DNA of 64,000 bases from Berberis thunbergii. Taxonomy: Eukaryota > Streptophyta > Magnoliopsida > Ranunculales > Berberidaceae. Below the pieces are notes generated by a model that was not told where the DNA came from, made no database searches, and saw nothing but the letters and a program-made list of their open reading frames with translations. This document shows positions 45,057 to 56,400 of this stretch, in pieces. The DNA lies in the NCBI GenBank assembly GCA_003290165.1, contig QNQO01000797.1:434001-498000 (forward strand), in the 5' to 3' direction. A program made the translations under genes and the position numbers. Every line of letters starts with the position of its first letter. Positions within the stretch are counted from its first letter, which is position 1.

Positions 45057-46770
45057 TGGAGTTCAAAGAAGGAAATCTTCGTTTGTTGAAAATTGATGGG
45101 AAAGAATTTGGGATTCGAAAGTCAAGAGGAGGTTTGTTGTTGCTTGAATCGAGCTCGAGGGTTAGAATCAAAGTTTTTGTCGAATTGCAGATGGGAAAAT
45201 GGATTGAGTTTCAACTTAAGAAAGCTGTGGAATCAGGCTCTAATATCTTCTCAGCCAGTTGGAAAATCAACAATAGATGGGTTATGATGGTGAAAGAGGC
45301 CAATATAGGAGGAATCTTCCTTTCTATTTTGGTGGGTTGGGGATCAGGGTCCAAAATTATCAGGGTACCAGCTGGGGTGAAAGGGACAGGCTGGAAACAA
45401 CTCGCCCAAGCTATGAATGAGATGGTTTTAAATAAGGTGCCTCAGCCTTATCCTAAGTAGCAAGTTAGAAGAGATGGGGTTTCAACTCTGCCAGGTATTA
45501 GTGTTGTCCCACCCTCGCGCAAAAGAACCTTTGTGGAGGTAGTGGCCACTAATCCCTCCATTGTGAGCCCTACCCCGATTGCCAGTAAGGTCCCATTGCA
45601 GCAACCTCTATTCATCGAGATTCTCCCATTGATTTCTTGTCCCAAGTATGGGGCAATCATCTTCCTCCTGATCCCGTTGCAAGAATGAATCTTGCAAGGT
45701 CGTTGATAGAGTTGCCTGAGTCAGAAATTCAGTGGACACCATTTGCTCTTCCGTTTGGACACACAACTTTCTTGGTCTTCGCTAACTCTCCACACGAGTC
45801 CTCATGCGAAGCATTCAACCCGCCTCCTAGGTTGCCGACACTGAATGACCAGTCTCCCCAGCACTACCCAATGCTTCCCCATTTCCCTGCTTCTCGTGCC
45901 GTTTCAGCGGGTAAAGTTGGAAACTCGCTGTCTGAGTCAGCCCGTCCATCTCAGTAGGATAAAGGCAAATGTATTGTTGGGCCCTCTCCCAGCAAAGGGC
46001 CTAAGTCTTTTTAGGAACAAAGCTTGGCCAAGTCTAATGATCAACAGACAACTGACAATTATTGGAGGGTTTTAGAAGCGGTGGAAAAAGATGTCTTCAA
46101 CTTGGACCCCCTTTTTACCAAGATGTCTATGCATGCCCGCAGGGATCGAAAGCTGGTAAGAAAAACATAGCATGACAGAGCCGCTGAATGGGCCAATTTC
46201 TCAGTCTTTCCTACCAAATCTAGGTTAATGCTTCAAATGAGATCCAACAAATCAAGCTCAACCAACAAGGCAGAGCAGGTAGAACTTAAAGGTTGTAGTG
46301 CCCCTGCTGGGCTGACAAGGGGAGAGTCTTCCAACCAGACCCAGGATTGTTCGGTATCTTTACCTTACCCCCCGGGTTTTGAGCCACTAGCAGAACAATG
46401 TGTTGAAGCCCATGGTTTGTCTACAAATCTATGTGTTTCTCATGCGGAGAGTTTCTCATCTACCCCAGACCACGTAGGCGCTCCTCTAGGTTTCGAGGTC
46501 CCATAGACGGAAAATCTTGGGTTTCTACTCCCTAGCGAATGGACTTCTGGCAAGTCTCCAAGTTTTGTTTCTAGGGTCAATGACAGTGCGGAGCCTTCTG
46601 TCTCTGATTGTTATTCGACTCAGGAAGAAACATCAGATCGTTCGGCTTTCAAAGAAATTGGCTTGACAGTGGGAGTGGACCTCAATAAGGATGAAAACAG
46701 GGCTTTAGATATGGTTCAAGCTGCAGAGCAGGGTACAATATCTGACAAAGCAATGGACAAATGCAACAAC
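45057..46770 (+). pseudogene. LINE ORF1 (nucleic-acid-binding protein), broken
   Basis: The first frame (45057-45460) starts MEFKEGNLRLLKIDGKEFGI and includes GGLLLLESSSRVRIKVFVEL and NNRWVMMVKEANIGGIFLS, typical of the DUF4283-like start of plant LINE ORF1 proteins. Later pieces at 45637-45957 and 46228-46506 are Pro/Ser-rich (YPPGFEPLAEQCVEAHG), like the ORF1 C-terminus. Stops and frameshifts occur near 45460, 45957 and 46506. No CCHC knuckle could be read. Confidence 0.6.
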
Positions 46771-46790
46771 CCCGGGTTTGAAGGTTTTAC

Positions 46791-47746
46791 ATGAACCTCA
46801 AAATTATTTCGTGGAACTGTAGGGGGCTCGAAAATACTGAGCGGCAAAGGGGTTGTCGTAGATTAATTTCAGAGAATCGTCCAGACCTTGTTTTCGTTCA
46901 GGAAACAAAATTGGAGAGATGTTCTAGAGAATTTATCAGAAAATTGTGGGGTGATAGTTCTTTTGATTGGGCTATGGTGGAATCCATTGGTAGCTCTGGC
47001 AACATTTTAGCTATTTGGGATGCTGATCTTTTGCAGATGAGGGAAGTGTTGAAAGAGGCCTTTTCCCTTTCTATTCATTTATGGTCAGGGACTAACATTT
47101 ATGGTCCATGTGATCCTTCGCTTAGAGACCACTTCTGGGAAGAACTATATGACATTGCTGGTTGGGTGCAATCGCCATGGGTGTTAGTGGGTGACTTCAA
47201 TGTTGTCCGTCATATGAATGAAAAAAAGGATGCAAGAGGAGGTCCATGAGCATGCAAAAATTCAATCAATTCATTAACGAGGTGGAACTCGCCAATTTCA
47301 GTCTAAAAGGGGGGAAATTCACATGGTCAAATCGGAGAGATCTTCTTATCCTTTGTCGACTTGATCGATTTCTAGCCTCGGTGGATTGGATTGACAAATT
47401 TGGTGATAAAGTTGAATGGATCAAGGGTGCAGCAGGTTCTGTTGGTGGTGGTACTCGCCTTTTTTCATTTGATAACGGTTGGTTTGATCACCCTACCCTA
47501 GCAGAGGAGATGAAAGCTTGGTGGAACAACTCAGTAGTCTCTGGCCACCCTGGCTACTATTTATGGTGGAAGCTTAAGGCTCTCAGATGCAATCTCAAAG
47601 GTTGGAGGACTAAAGTTTGGGGTAAGACAAATTTATGTATTCAAAATATCTCTGCTTTAATTGCTAACATTGATGCTGATGAAGAGATCAGGGACCTGAC
47701 TGGCGGTCTTGTAGAGTGCAGCTACATCAAGAGTGGGCAACATTAA
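46791..47746 (+). pseudogene. LINE ORF2 endonuclease domain, broken
   Basis: Frame 46791-47249 opens MNLKIISWNCRGLENTERQR, then has VFVQETKLE and VLVGDFNVVRHMNEK. These carry the APE-type catalytic motifs: the Asn of WNCRG, the Glu of QETK and the Asp/Asn of GDFN. The reading continues in another frame from 47246 (FTWSNRR, LCRLDRFL), so one frameshift lies near 47247. In LINEs this domain nicks target DNA. Confidence 0.88.
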
Positions 47747-47883
47747 CCAAAAGAGATGAGGAGTTTTGGAGGATCAGATCAGGAGTCAACTGGGTTTGTC
47801 ATATGGATCAACTGGGTTCGTCATATGGATCAAGGGACCAAATTCTTTCATACCTTGGCTAACAGACGCAGATTAGAGAACTC

Positions 47884-49247
47884 TTGATATCTCACTTCAA
47901 GGAGTTGTTCCATGAAAAGGAGGAGTGGCGACCTTTCTTCTCAGGGATTACCTTCAAGTCTATCTCTCAGTCTATGGCTACTGCCTTGGTAGATAATTTT
48001 TCGGAGATGGAAATTAGAGCGGCAATGGAAGAACTAAAATCTGAAGTTTCTCCAGGTCTTGATGGTTTTTCTATGGTGTTCTATTTGAATATGTGGGAGG
48101 TAATCAAAAATGATTTTCTGAAAGTTGTTGCAGAATTTAACTCGAGAAATTTTCTTGATTGGCGGTTGAACACCACTATCATCTCGCTCATTCCTAAATG
48201 TGCGGGAATGCAGACAGTAAAAGATTTTAGACCTATCAGTATTTTGAGTGGGGCCTATAAGATCATGCCAAGGTGTTGGCTAACAGATTGAAAATAGTTC
48301 TTCATTCAGTCATTTCTCCTTTTTAAAGTGCAGCAGTCAGTGGAAGATAGGTGGTTGATAGCCCTTTGATTGCCAATGAAATTATTGATTCTAGGAAAAA
48401 ACAAGGTGTTATAGGGCTTGTTATCAAATTAGATTCCTCCAAAGCCTTTGACAATGTTTCTTGGAGATACTTGGATTTGGTAATGGCTCGCATGGGGTTT
48501 GACTCCAAATGGATTCATTGGCTTCACACTTGCAGATCTACAACTAATTTCTCTCTGAAAATTAATGGTCAGCTGCACGAGTTTTTCAATAGCTCGAAAG
48601 GCCAGCGACAAGGCGATCCCCTGTCTCCTCTTCTTTTTACTATAGTAGCAGAAGGTTTAACTCAAATGATTCTTAAAGCGATTGATGCTGGCCTAGTGAG
48701 AGGGTTTTCTGTCGCGGAGGGTAGTCCGCCTGTCTCTATTCTCCAGTATGCGGATAATACTATCCTCTTTTGTGATGCTTCTGCTTCTCAGGTTCTTTCT
48801 CTTAAAAGAATTATGCTTTGGTTTGAAGTTATTTCAGGACTGAAAATCAACTTTCACAAATCAAGTGTATTGCCTATTGGAGATGTCCCTCATCTGCACC
48901 AGTTGGCGGGTTTATTGGGTTGTTCAACTGGTCATCTTCCAGTTAAGTACTTGGGCATGCCTTTGGGGGCTAGTTTCAAAAGTAAAGCTGTGTGGGATGA
49001 GACAATCGAAAGGATGGAATCGAAACTAGCGTCTTGGAAACGCAAATTTCTCTCTAAAGTAGGCAGACTAGCTCTTATACAATCCACATTAGCTTCTATC
49101 CTGGTCTTCATTCTGTCTCTTATCAAGGTTCCCTGTTTAATAGCAGCCAAGATGGAACGGATCATGCGCGATTTCCTTTGGGGTTCTACTCATAACTCTA
49201 GAAAGATGCATTCACGTGCTCACTTTCAATATTGCATTACTTTCTAA
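47884..49247 (+). pseudogene. LINE ORF2 reverse transcriptase domain, broken
   Basis: Pieces at 47884-48291 (SPGLDGFSMVFYLNMWEVIK, DFRPISIL) and 48351-49247 (KLDSSKAFDNVSWRYLDL, GQRQGDPLSPLLFTIVAEGL, SILQYADNTILFCD, VKYLGMPLG) give the RT motifs in order. The usual YADD is YADN here, so the second catalytic Asp is lost. Stops occur near 48290 and 48330. LSSKVGRLALIQSTL-like sequence closes the domain. Confidence 0.9.
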
Positions 49248-50204
49248 GTGGCTTTGGCGATTTGCAGAAGAGAATGATAATTTATGGAGATCTCTCATTA
49301 TGGACAAATATGGGCGCAATAGATGGATTTGGGAAAAGAGAACTAAGTACACTTCCTACGGATGCTCTTTGTGGAAGTCCATCTCCTGGTGCGCAAGTGG
49401 CTTCTACCCTCACACCTCTCTCCAATGTGGAAATGGTGATCTCATCTCTTTCTGGCATGATGTTTGGTGTGTAACCAATCTTTGAAGGATCTGTTTCCAA
49501 TGTTGTTTATCATTAACAACAATCAATATGAGAGTGTGAGCAGTTTTTGGTCTAACGGCAATTCTTGGGATCTTTCCTTTCGAAGACACCTCAATACTGG
49601 GGAACTAGATGAGTTCGCTAAGCTAATGCATCTGTTGGATAGACAAATGCTCTCAGTGGGACCAAATAGTTTGGTGTGGAAGGGTAAAGGTGTGGGCTTC
49701 TCGATGAAAGAATTTTCGGATATGTTGGCTGCATCTCATTATGAGACCCACTCTAACCCCTTCATTTCCTCCCACAAAAATCTGGTATGGGTGAAAAAAA
49801 ACTTTTTTCCTCGGATTAATTTATTTAGTTGGTCAGTTTTGCATGAGAAGATCTTGATTAAAGATAGGTTAAGAAAAATAGGAATCCTCACTGGGAGTCT
49901 TTGTGTGCTTTGCAATGAATTTGACGAGACACTGGACCATTTGATGCTTTACTGCAGTTTCTCCAAATCCATTTGGAGCAGTTTCTTGGTGGAATTAGGT
50001 TTGAGTTTGATGTTTGAAGGCTCCATTTTAGATTGGCTAAGTTGGTGGTCTCAAGCTAATCCTTCCCGTCGGGGAGAGTGGTTATGGCGTAGGGTCCCTC
50101 ACGTTCTCATGTGGTGTGTGTGGAAAGAAATAAATAAAAGGGTATTTGAAGGACTCAACAGATCAGAGTACTCTATCTTTATCGAGATTAGAGAATTGTT
50201 TTGA
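49216..50204 (+). pseudogene. LINE ORF2 C-terminal zinc-binding (zf-RVT) domain, broken
   Basis: Frame 49464-50204 contains FFPRINLFSWSVLHEKILIK, RLRKIGILTGSLCVLCNEFD and LDHLMLYCSFSKSIW. Its CxxC...HxxxxC spacing is the zf-RVT signature. The piece at 49216-49485 (WLWRFAEENDNLWRSLI) joins it to the RT, with a frameshift near 49470. Confidence 0.87.
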
Positions 50205-50329
50205 CATTTTCATAGTGTCTTGGCATTCCTTGATATAGGAATGTTTCTCGTTGTATTTTGTTTCCCTTTCTTTCATTAATAAACATCTTCGTGTTTGACA
50301 AAAAAAAAAAAAAAACATAAGCATATTTC

Positions 50330-50870
50330 GTTTTCCTTTCTTATTGTATGCATTTAAGTAAAAATGCATTACTACAACTATAAACTATATCGGGGGTTTT
50401 AATTCTGGATTTTCATACTTTTTTGTTTGTATAGTTATTTGCTCTACTCTAATGTAATTTCTAGATTTTCTCAAAATATTTTAATTGTTCTTCCTACTTC
50501 CTAAAGGTTAAATTTTTGTAATCAAAATGTAAATATATTTGTTTTTTTAGAAGGAAGATTACATATTCTATTCATTTTCTATACAAGTATAAAAAGTTTA
50601 ATTACTCGTGACTTTTAAAAAATAAATAAATTATAAAGATAATAATTCTCAAATAAAAACTGAGCACAAAGCAACATGCATAAGATCTTTCAACTGTACT
50701 ACAACGTGAGTGTCACCCACACCTAACAATGAAATTTCCAAAGCATCACTCACCTGTGTTTTCAACCTACCATAGCATCAATAGTCACCATTTAGAAAAC
50801 AACCAACCGCGAAAAGGAACAATATAATTTATGGTTGATATCTTAGTACATAAAGTAGTACTCATATAAT
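50330..50870. other. AT-rich spacer without recognised gene
   Basis: No gene or repeat recognised. Confidence 0.4.
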
Positions 50871-50875
50871 ATGCA

Positions 50876-51016
50876 TTAGTACGGATGAGAACGGTTTCCA
50901 CCGTATTGATGCCTATCTGGTCTAGAGCCTCCACCATGATCTCTGCAATTGTCCCTGCGTTGTCTATCTCCTCCACCACCATAGCCACCCCTGCCACCAC
51001 CTCCATAAGCCGGTGC
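50876..51016 (-). pseudogene. Exon-like fragment encoding an RGG-rich protein C-terminus
   Basis: The minus-strand reading begins after an acceptor-like TTAG at 51017 and gives AYGGGGRGGYGGGGDRQRRD, then GGSRPDRHQYGGNRSHPY and TAA at 50878-50876. Gly/Arg-rich tails of this kind occur in plant RNA-binding proteins (for example FUS/TAF15-like zinc-finger proteins or DEAD-box helicases). No upstream exon was found in the neighbouring kilobase. It is probably a stray last exon; a gene with distant exons is possible but not seen. Confidence 0.45.
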
Positions 51017-51019
51017 TAA

Positions 51020-51633
51020 GTTTTATAGCCCCTGATTGATTCTCAAAGAGTTGTCTTAAGCTAATAAATCATCAACTACAATATTGGTTTCATCCTTCTG
51101 GAAGGAAGCTTAAGCTAACATATATGCCTCAAAATAACATAATTTTAAATAATAAAAAAGACATTCTCATTGAAACAATAATTAATTTATGATCTCCATT
51201 CACTTGAATTAAAATGCGGATAAACATTTTAACTTCTTTATACTTTTGCTTGAAATTGTATGCCAAGGAAAGCTACTCCCCCCTACTTATAGCAATTACA
51301 ATTTCTTGCATCAACGACCAATATTAAGCTTCAACACTAATGGCTTCAATAGTTAGTTGTCCAATGGTCGACTAAGATTTAATTGTGATTGTGGATGGAG
51401 GACTAAGATTGCATAGATTATGTTTGTTATAGTGTTAAAAATAGAGAAGAAATATTGGATGTCTAGGGTCTAGGAGGTAAGAAATAATTGATGGTAATTT
51501 TATTTATTTGAGGTGATAGAAAAAAATTGAAACGATGGTTTGGGTGATTAATGGTTTTCGAAAATTGTAAAAGTGACTGGAATATTTTGACTTGATTAAA
51601 ATGGGTAAAAACTATAAATGGAGTTTGACATAT
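51020..51633. other. AT-rich spacer without recognised gene
   Basis: No gene or clear repeat recognised. Confidence 0.35.
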
Positions 51634-51642
51634 TAGAGTAAA

Positions 51643-51819
51643 GAGAGCTTCTACCTGTCGAGAAAGCCAGTGAGGGAGGGAGAGAGGGAAGGAGGGGACC
51701 GTCCATCCCTATCGGGATGCGTACTATCATTTTTTATGCGCGCATCTCGAGGGGGATGGACGGTCCCCTCCTACCCTCACTGATTTCCTCGCTGACTTCC
51801 TCGACATTTAGAATTCGTG
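51643..51819. mobile_element. Foldback MULE-type MITE, copy 3 (177 bp)
   Basis: The arms pair: GAGGGGACCGTCCATCCC on the left with GGGGGATGGACGGTCCCCTC on the right. Outer ends are TTCTACCTGTCGAG and CTCGACATTTAGAA. Flanks TAGAGTAAA (51634-51642) and TACAGTAAA (51820-51828) form a 9-bp duplication with one mismatch. The GATGGACGGTCCCC core is shared with copy 2. Confidence 0.83.
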
Positions 51820-51829
51820 TACAGTAAAA

Positions 51830-54750
51830 TAAATTGAATTGGGAAGATATATAATGACGGAAATGGATAATTTTTGCTTGTCTTGTGATCTGAGCAACCA
51901 AGAAAGATTCTTTCAATTTGGAGAAAGATGTCAGCTATGAAAAGTGTTGTTATTTTGTTTCTAACTAGCATATTGCATGTGTTGTTGACACTCTGTATAT
52001 ACTTTTTTTTTGCTACTAATTCTCATGCACTACACACCCTCCCCACCATTGCTCTCAATCAATTCCATATTGAATGTAAACTAATTTATTTTTAGGTGCA
52101 AACCTATTTTAAGTAAAAATGCTAATTCTTTTAGAGTCAAACTCGGTTAAAATTTTAATCGATTGAATATTTGAGATCTTTGTTTGAATGGTCATTAAAA
52201 TATTATAAGTGTTTGTATTGGTCATTGGTTTAATAATAAAATAATATACTTATACATGAAATATTAAAAATACTTATATGTTTTAATAATAAAATACATA
52301 TTTTGAAAATTTAAGTGTTCGTATTGATCATTGGTTTTGTTGGAAAGATCTTCAAAATAACAATTCAATGATACCAAGTTTACCAAAATTCGACAACTAC
52401 TTATATATTTATGATAATTTTCATATTAAAAAAAGAAAAAGAAAACACAATATTTTCTCTCTCCGCTACATGTACATTCCAACAATTTTTTTCACAATTT
52501 TTTCATTTTATTTGTCATTTTACATGTTTTATATTTACAAACATGCCATCATAGAAAATGAATCTCAACCCTCGACACATTTCCCAACTTTCAATCCTAG
52601 TCATTTTTATCTCCAATCCTTAGTTTGTCCTAGTCGGCAATGAACAGACACCACTCTGAATTGTAATATAGATTGTTTTAGAATAATTTAGTGTTATGAA
52701 GTTAATTAATTTGACACTTTTTTTTGGATTTAAGGTAGTTTTGGGGTGTTTCTATCTTACAATTTTAGTGTTGTAGGCTAGTTTTAAGTTCTTTGTAATA
52801 TCAAAGTTATAATTGTTTTAGAAGTAGTTGATTTAAATTATGAGCGTTTATGAGCCTACAAAAAGTGGTCATAAATGTAATTTCAAAATGTAAAGTTGAA
52901 GGTTGAATAAAATATGTTTTAGAGAGCAAATATTGAGATACAATTTTTTTGTTCGTTATTCTTGGTGAAGAGTCGTCGAAGATCAATAGAAAGGTTGTTG
53001 AAATTTGTAGCCGAATTCACTCAAAGACACACCACAATATTATATAGGTCTTAGATGGGGCTGGCAATAGATGCGATTAGGCATGAGACTCGATCCTAAC
53101 CAATAAAAGTGGTTCTTGGATAGAATTTATATCCTGGATCCAAATTCGGTTCATTAAGTTTCAATCCGATAGTTATTGGTACGATTCTGAATCTAACAAG
53201 ATCCGAATTGATAAGGATCCAATATTTTGAACCCATATTTAATACTATATTATATAAGGTAGAAAGTAATGTTTTGTCCACATTCTCATTGTAAAATTAT
53301 GTAAAACTAATCTTTAGAATTAAAATCCTAAGAAAGATAATCTTATTCAAGGTCTCCAAATATTTTATTTGAATTAAATTTTAATTTTTTAAAAAATCTT
53401 CACAAACTTAAATTTGTTAGATTGTGTGACTATAATTTAAATCCTATTGAGATTTTAGATAAGTCAATTTAAAATTTTTGTTAGTGTATCGTATCTAGTA
53501 GAATTTGAAACTTTAACATGCTAGCAATATCTTCGATTTGGACCCCGATCTGATCCGAAACTGGTCAAAGTGGTTCCGAAAACAAATTTGGAAATCCAAA
53601 CTCAGATCCTGTTCGGCTTTAGATCTATACATATGCAAATTGATATGGTGCCGTTATTAGCCTTGTTCTTGGGTTTTGCATTGATTGGTTTGGGCTTAGT
53701 TGGCTTAGATCTATCGGGCTTTTGAGATAAATGAATTTACTGGCTTGTCCTTGTGATCCTCGTTGATGAAATTTTGTCCTAGATGACTTGTGGACCGAAA
53801 ATAAGAAAAAAATGCTATGCTTTCCATATTCAGTTTTCAATTACTTTGGTTTTAAATATGTTTTCCAGATTTAGATAACAACTACTTTCAAATCAATGCC
53901 TACCTTACTTCCAGTATAGTAGGCAATCAATGAATGCACTTTGAGGGTATGGTAGACACTTACTGAATGCATTACAATGCGGTACCTATCATAGAAATAC
54001 ACAAACTCAGTGCCTACCATCCATTTTCACTCTGTAGGTTCAAACCATTGCCAACCATACTGGCTAGGGTATGGTAGGCACTTCGTAAATACATTCTTCC
54101 TACCATCACCAACAATAGATTTCTTCAAAATCCGAGACTCTAACAGTTGAATTTACACACACATAAAGAGAGATGCAAGGTCATTTTAAACGAAAGAAAA
54201 CCAAGTGGGTCATAAACCGACACATCACACCAAAAGTTCTATTAGAAAAACTACGAGACAACGTTCATGTAAATTTTTTTTTTCATAAAAGGCAGGGTGA
54301 GGCAACAAAGACCCATGTATGCACATTACTGAGCCAAAATTTCATCCGTGCTTTTGCATTGTTAAGAAGAATTATTGAGAAATCAACAAAATAAAAATAA
54401 AATTTTGAGGTAGAGGAACTTTTACCTGTTTTATTTATATTTTTTTCTATCAAAATTGTGAAAATGTTTTCATTCAATGAAAGGTAATCTTCAAACACCA
54501 ATCAATTGTTCATTTTGTTTCTCGTTTTATGCTCTTGTATTTATTTTGTATATATTTTAAATATATGGAAGAGGGGGTCTAGGGACAACTTTTGACAAAC
54601 AAAGTTACACACACCTATTTCATCTACCTAAAAATCTCATACTAAGTTGACATTTTGCGGGATGATTCTTGACCATGTACATGTCTACATGGCAAGAACA
54701 TCATCCCCACAAAATGCCATCTTATTATGAAATTTTTAGGTGGGAGAAAT
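51830..54750. other. AT-rich intergenic stretch, no supported gene
   Basis: Short frames only. Locally repeated words GGTATGGTAGGCACTT and TGCCTACCAT occur in both orientations at 53890-54110. GGATCCGAA/GATCCGAAA-like words at 53090-53610 resemble the subterminal sequence of hAT-type elements, but no ends were found. Confidence 0.4.
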
Positions 54751-54915
54751 TAGGGGTGGGCACAGTCCAGGATTGGGCTTGTCCTGGTCCCGATTCTACA
54801 GTAATGGAACGAAACGATCCGAGATAGATAATTTTTTGGGGCAGAACAGGTTGGTCAAAGATCCGTTTGAAATGGGACGAAACCATGCCATCCCGGTTTG
54901 ATCCCAAAGCCATTT
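54751..54915. repeat. Single end of a hAT-like element
   Basis: TAGGGGTGGGCACAGTCC followed by GGGACGAAACCATGCCATCCCGG-type words matches the ends of the elements at 1549 and 30216. No partner end was found to the right, so it seems truncated. Confidence 0.45.
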
Positions 54916-55399
54916 GCAACAAAGATGAAATGTCAAGAACAAAACAGAGCATCATCTAAAACATGATACATAAATAAACAACCACAAATTATTTGAAGCA
55001 TAAAAGCAATGAGAAAAAAATTCCCATACGAGGTAGACTAAGATGATGATGCAGAAGGAAAGCCATCATGTTCCTTGTTGAAACCAATTTGAAGGAGTTG
55101 ATGCTATTTTGTGATAGTTACACGCAACACATTTCAAAGCATCAAGGGTTTGTTCCTCACCAGCTAGCATGAACTCTCCACATCCATCCACCACGTGTCC
55201 TTCGATGAGCACGACATGATTTTTCAAACACTTCTGTACCTACTCATCGATTTCTTCACCAAGGCCAATTCATTTGTTCCATCACCTCCATTGATTTCCA
55301 TTCTTGCTTGGGTTGAGTTGTCGAGTAAAAAGTGATGATCGATTTGGTTGAAAGGGTTCTAAGTTGAAGTTAATTCAAACAAAACCAATAGTTTTTTAT

Positions 55400-56073
55400 G
55401 CAGTCATTTTCCTCTCCATGCTTTGACCTTGACTTGCAAACCTACACAAGGAACACACGTGAGCCACGGACCACCGTTGTGGTGGCCGATGGAACTCCGA
55501 TGCTAAAGTCATACATGGATCCGAGAAAGGTGTAATGCTGTAAACATGGAATTTGTAGCGTACCTTAGTTTACCAACCTCATGTCTTATTTATAGTGCAA
55601 GAGTCTTGGTTCAACCAGGCCATCGATGGCGTAGTTTAGGGAAAAAAATTCGTGGAAATCCTTTTCTAATTAGGAGTCATGCTGTGGAGGGAAGTTTCCC
55701 TGTTAGCTATGTGCTCCTAGATACGCGGGAGATAGTTCACATTTCGACAGTGGTCTACAGGTAGAAGTCTGCTTATGTAACATATACTCTGGAATCCGCT
55801 TCTTAGTTGGAGGCAAATAACTGCTGTAGTTTCCCGTTCGAAGCTGATTCTCAAAATAGTTGCCTTTAGCAGGGCTTACGAGTATTGAGGATAGCTGTGA
55901 GACACGTGGGCCTAGCTGGCTGTAAAAATTTGGGTCAGTTTGGTGGACTGCATTGAGCGGGTTTAGAATCGCATAGGCTGGATCAGTGTTGGGCTGACGT
56001 TGGGGCCTCTATTTTCTCGAGGTCATCATGACTGTGTATGGCGTAGAGCCGAAACCATTTTGGTGTATCATCA
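55400..56073 (-). repeat. 3' LTR of the third gypsy element
   Basis: Similar to the LTRs at 1246-3292 and 23027-23568, including the terminal TGATGATACAYY and the GGTGGCCGA block. The left border is approximate. Confidence 0.6.
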
Positions 56074-56400
56074 GCTACTCCCCCGAGTTAGTGGCCATCA
56101 CCTCGGTTCGCTAAGTCATTTCTTAAAAGACATGTCGCTCATGATGATTGAGTCTGAATCATTGCTTGAGCCGCGCACTTCATTAATTGAACATGCGTCG
56201 GTTCGACAGAGAAGATGTTGGAATCCTATCCCTATTTAGGTCATCCTTTGTGCGGAGACGTACTCTTCCGTTTTCTTGTTTTTAGAGATATTGTTCTGTT
56301 TATCTTCTGATTAGAAAGATTGTTCATCTTTTCCATGGCTCAATAAAACCTTCTTGATGATGCAACTCTGGCCAAGGGCCTTGAGTTTTTCTAATACAGG

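Larger units (their letters stand above)
44878..50314 (+). mobile_element. Full-length L1-type LINE, mutated
   Basis: An 11-bp target duplication, ACATAAGCATA (44867-44877 and 50315-50325), brackets about 5.4 kb that ends in a poly(A) tail at about 50299-50314. Inside, in order, are an ORF1-like region (45057-46770), an endonuclease (46791-47249 onward), reverse transcriptase (about 47884-49247) and a zinc-binding C-terminal domain (to about 50204). The order is that of plant L1 elements. Stops and frameshifts split both ORFs, so it is no longer active. Confidence 0.93.

Noticed and set aside
53040..53610. Possible hAT-like element from GGATCCGAA-type words
   Set aside because: No terminal pair and no duplication could be found.
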